Below, piece by piece: positions 6,184 through 6,519 of a stretch of 6,519 nucleotides of DNA. The number at the start of each line of letters is the position of its first letter. The first letter of the stretch is position 1. The translations under genes were made by a program, and so were the position numbers. This DNA is from Ectopseudomonas composti (GTDB taxonomy: Bacteria; Pseudomonadota; Gammaproteobacteria; Pseudomonadales; Pseudomonadaceae), in NCBI GenBank assembly GCA_946886245.1, contig CAMPIF010000252.1, forward strand, positions 1-6,519, written 5' to 3'. Below the pieces are notes generated by a model, which worked only from the letters and a program-made list of their open reading frames with translations, was not told where the DNA came from and did not search any database.

Positions 6184-6519
6184 TCAAACCATCTTGGCAA
6201 TCATCTCGCGAGCTTCCTGCTGCTGAGCATCGCTGCCCTCGGCAATCACTTCATCAAGAATGTCGCGGGCACCTTCGGTGTCGCCCATGTCGATGTAGGC
6301 CCGGGCCAGGTCCAGCTTGGTCGCGGTTTCATCGGTGCCGGACAGGAAGTCGAAGTCATCATCGCCATCCAGATCACTGGACAGGCTATTGGCCGGCGCC
6401 TGCGGAGCTGCTTGCGGCTCTTCGAAATCAGTCGACAGCTGATCCAGCTCGGCGCTCACCTCGTCCAGCTGCGCGGCGAAGCTATCAGGCGCGACAGCCG
6501 GCTGAGCCGGAGTTTCATC
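6184..6519 (-). CDS. fimV: FimV/HubP family polar protein, C-terminal 111 residues (5' end outside window)
   Basis: The frame is open to the right edge and ends at TGA 6184-6186, so only the C-terminus of a much larger protein is present. The first 65 or so residues are acidic and low in complexity (DETPAQPAVAPDSF, later DLDGDDDFDFLSG), as in the long cytoplasmic acidic region of FimV. The last 45 form the FimV C-terminal TPR-like domain, with the characteristic TKLDLARAYIDMGD followed by EGARDILDEVIAEG. FimV proteins are inner-membrane, LysM-bearing polar organisers needed for type IV pilus assembly and twitching in P. aeruginosa; the LysM and membrane parts lie outside the window. A GTG at 6459 is an internal valine codon, not a start. 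truA begins 7 bp downstream. Confidence 0.92.
   Translation of the reverse strand, partial: DETPAQPAVAPDSFAAQLDEVSAELDQLSTDFEEPQAAPQAPANSLSSDLDGDDDFDFLSGTDETATKLDLARAYIDMGDTEGARDILDEVIAEGSDAQQQEAREMIAKMV

Noticed and set aside
6184..6459. Treating the last fimV segment as a complete 91-residue gene starting at GTG 6459
   Set aside because: The frame continues without a stop to the window edge, with acidic FimV-like sequence, so the GTG is an internal codon.
1..6519. A previously undescribed multi-gene system, mobile element or defence island
   Set aside because: All space is filled by recognised core genes in a conserved order, with gaps of 139 bp or less and no transposase, integrase, direct-repeat array or long stretch of different composition seen.

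Overview
The window looks like a chromosomal core region of a GC-rich gammaproteobacterium, most likely a Pseudomonas (sensu lato). This rests on the protein sequences and on the gene order, which read along the minus strand is fimV - truA - trpF - accD - folC - dedD (SPOR protein) - cvpA - purF. That order matches the P. aeruginosa PA3115-PA3108 block as I remember it. In E. coli the accD-folC-dedD-cvpA-purF part is also conserved, whereas fimV-truA-trpF upstream is a pseudomonad arrangement.

Every supported gene lies on the minus strand, so transcription runs from the right edge to the left edge. From the right: the last 111 codons of fimV (6184-6519, cut by the window edge); truA (5313-6176); trpF (4635-5270); a 139-bp gap (4496-4634); accD (3611-4495); folC (2337-3614), which overlaps accD by ATGA; dedD (1705-2322); an 86-bp gap with a good promoter candidate (1619-1704); cvpA (1097-1618); a 75-bp gap with a strong hairpin (1022-1096); and the first 340 codons of purF (1-1021, cut by the left edge). 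There is no gene-free stretch over 300 bases. I see no tRNA, rRNA, insertion sequence, CRISPR array, phage attachment site or sign of transfer.

The genes are housekeeping ones from unrelated pathways: polar/type IV pilus assembly (FimV), tRNA pseudouridylation (TruA), tryptophan synthesis (TrpF), malonyl-CoA supply for fatty acids (AccD), folate polyglutamylation (FolC), cell-division peptidoglycan binding (DedD), an inner-membrane protein (CvpA), and the first committed step of purine synthesis (PurF). FolC and PurF are metabolically linked because purine synthesis uses folate one-carbon units. The tight spacing (fimV/truA 7 bp, accD/folC overlap, folC/dedD 14 bp) points to translational coupling in sub-operons.

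No new multi-gene system is visible. The best signals are small and regulatory. A perfect 10-bp inverted repeat followed by five T residues, shaped like an intrinsic terminator, sits inside codons 8-18 of truA just after fimV. An 11-bp hairpin lies between cvpA and purF. An extended -10 promoter candidate with a nearby palindrome precedes cvpA. A 36-codon open frame, whose status is doubtful, ends in an ATGA overlap with the accD start. TruA has Ser where the family usually has Gly two residues after the catalytic Asp.
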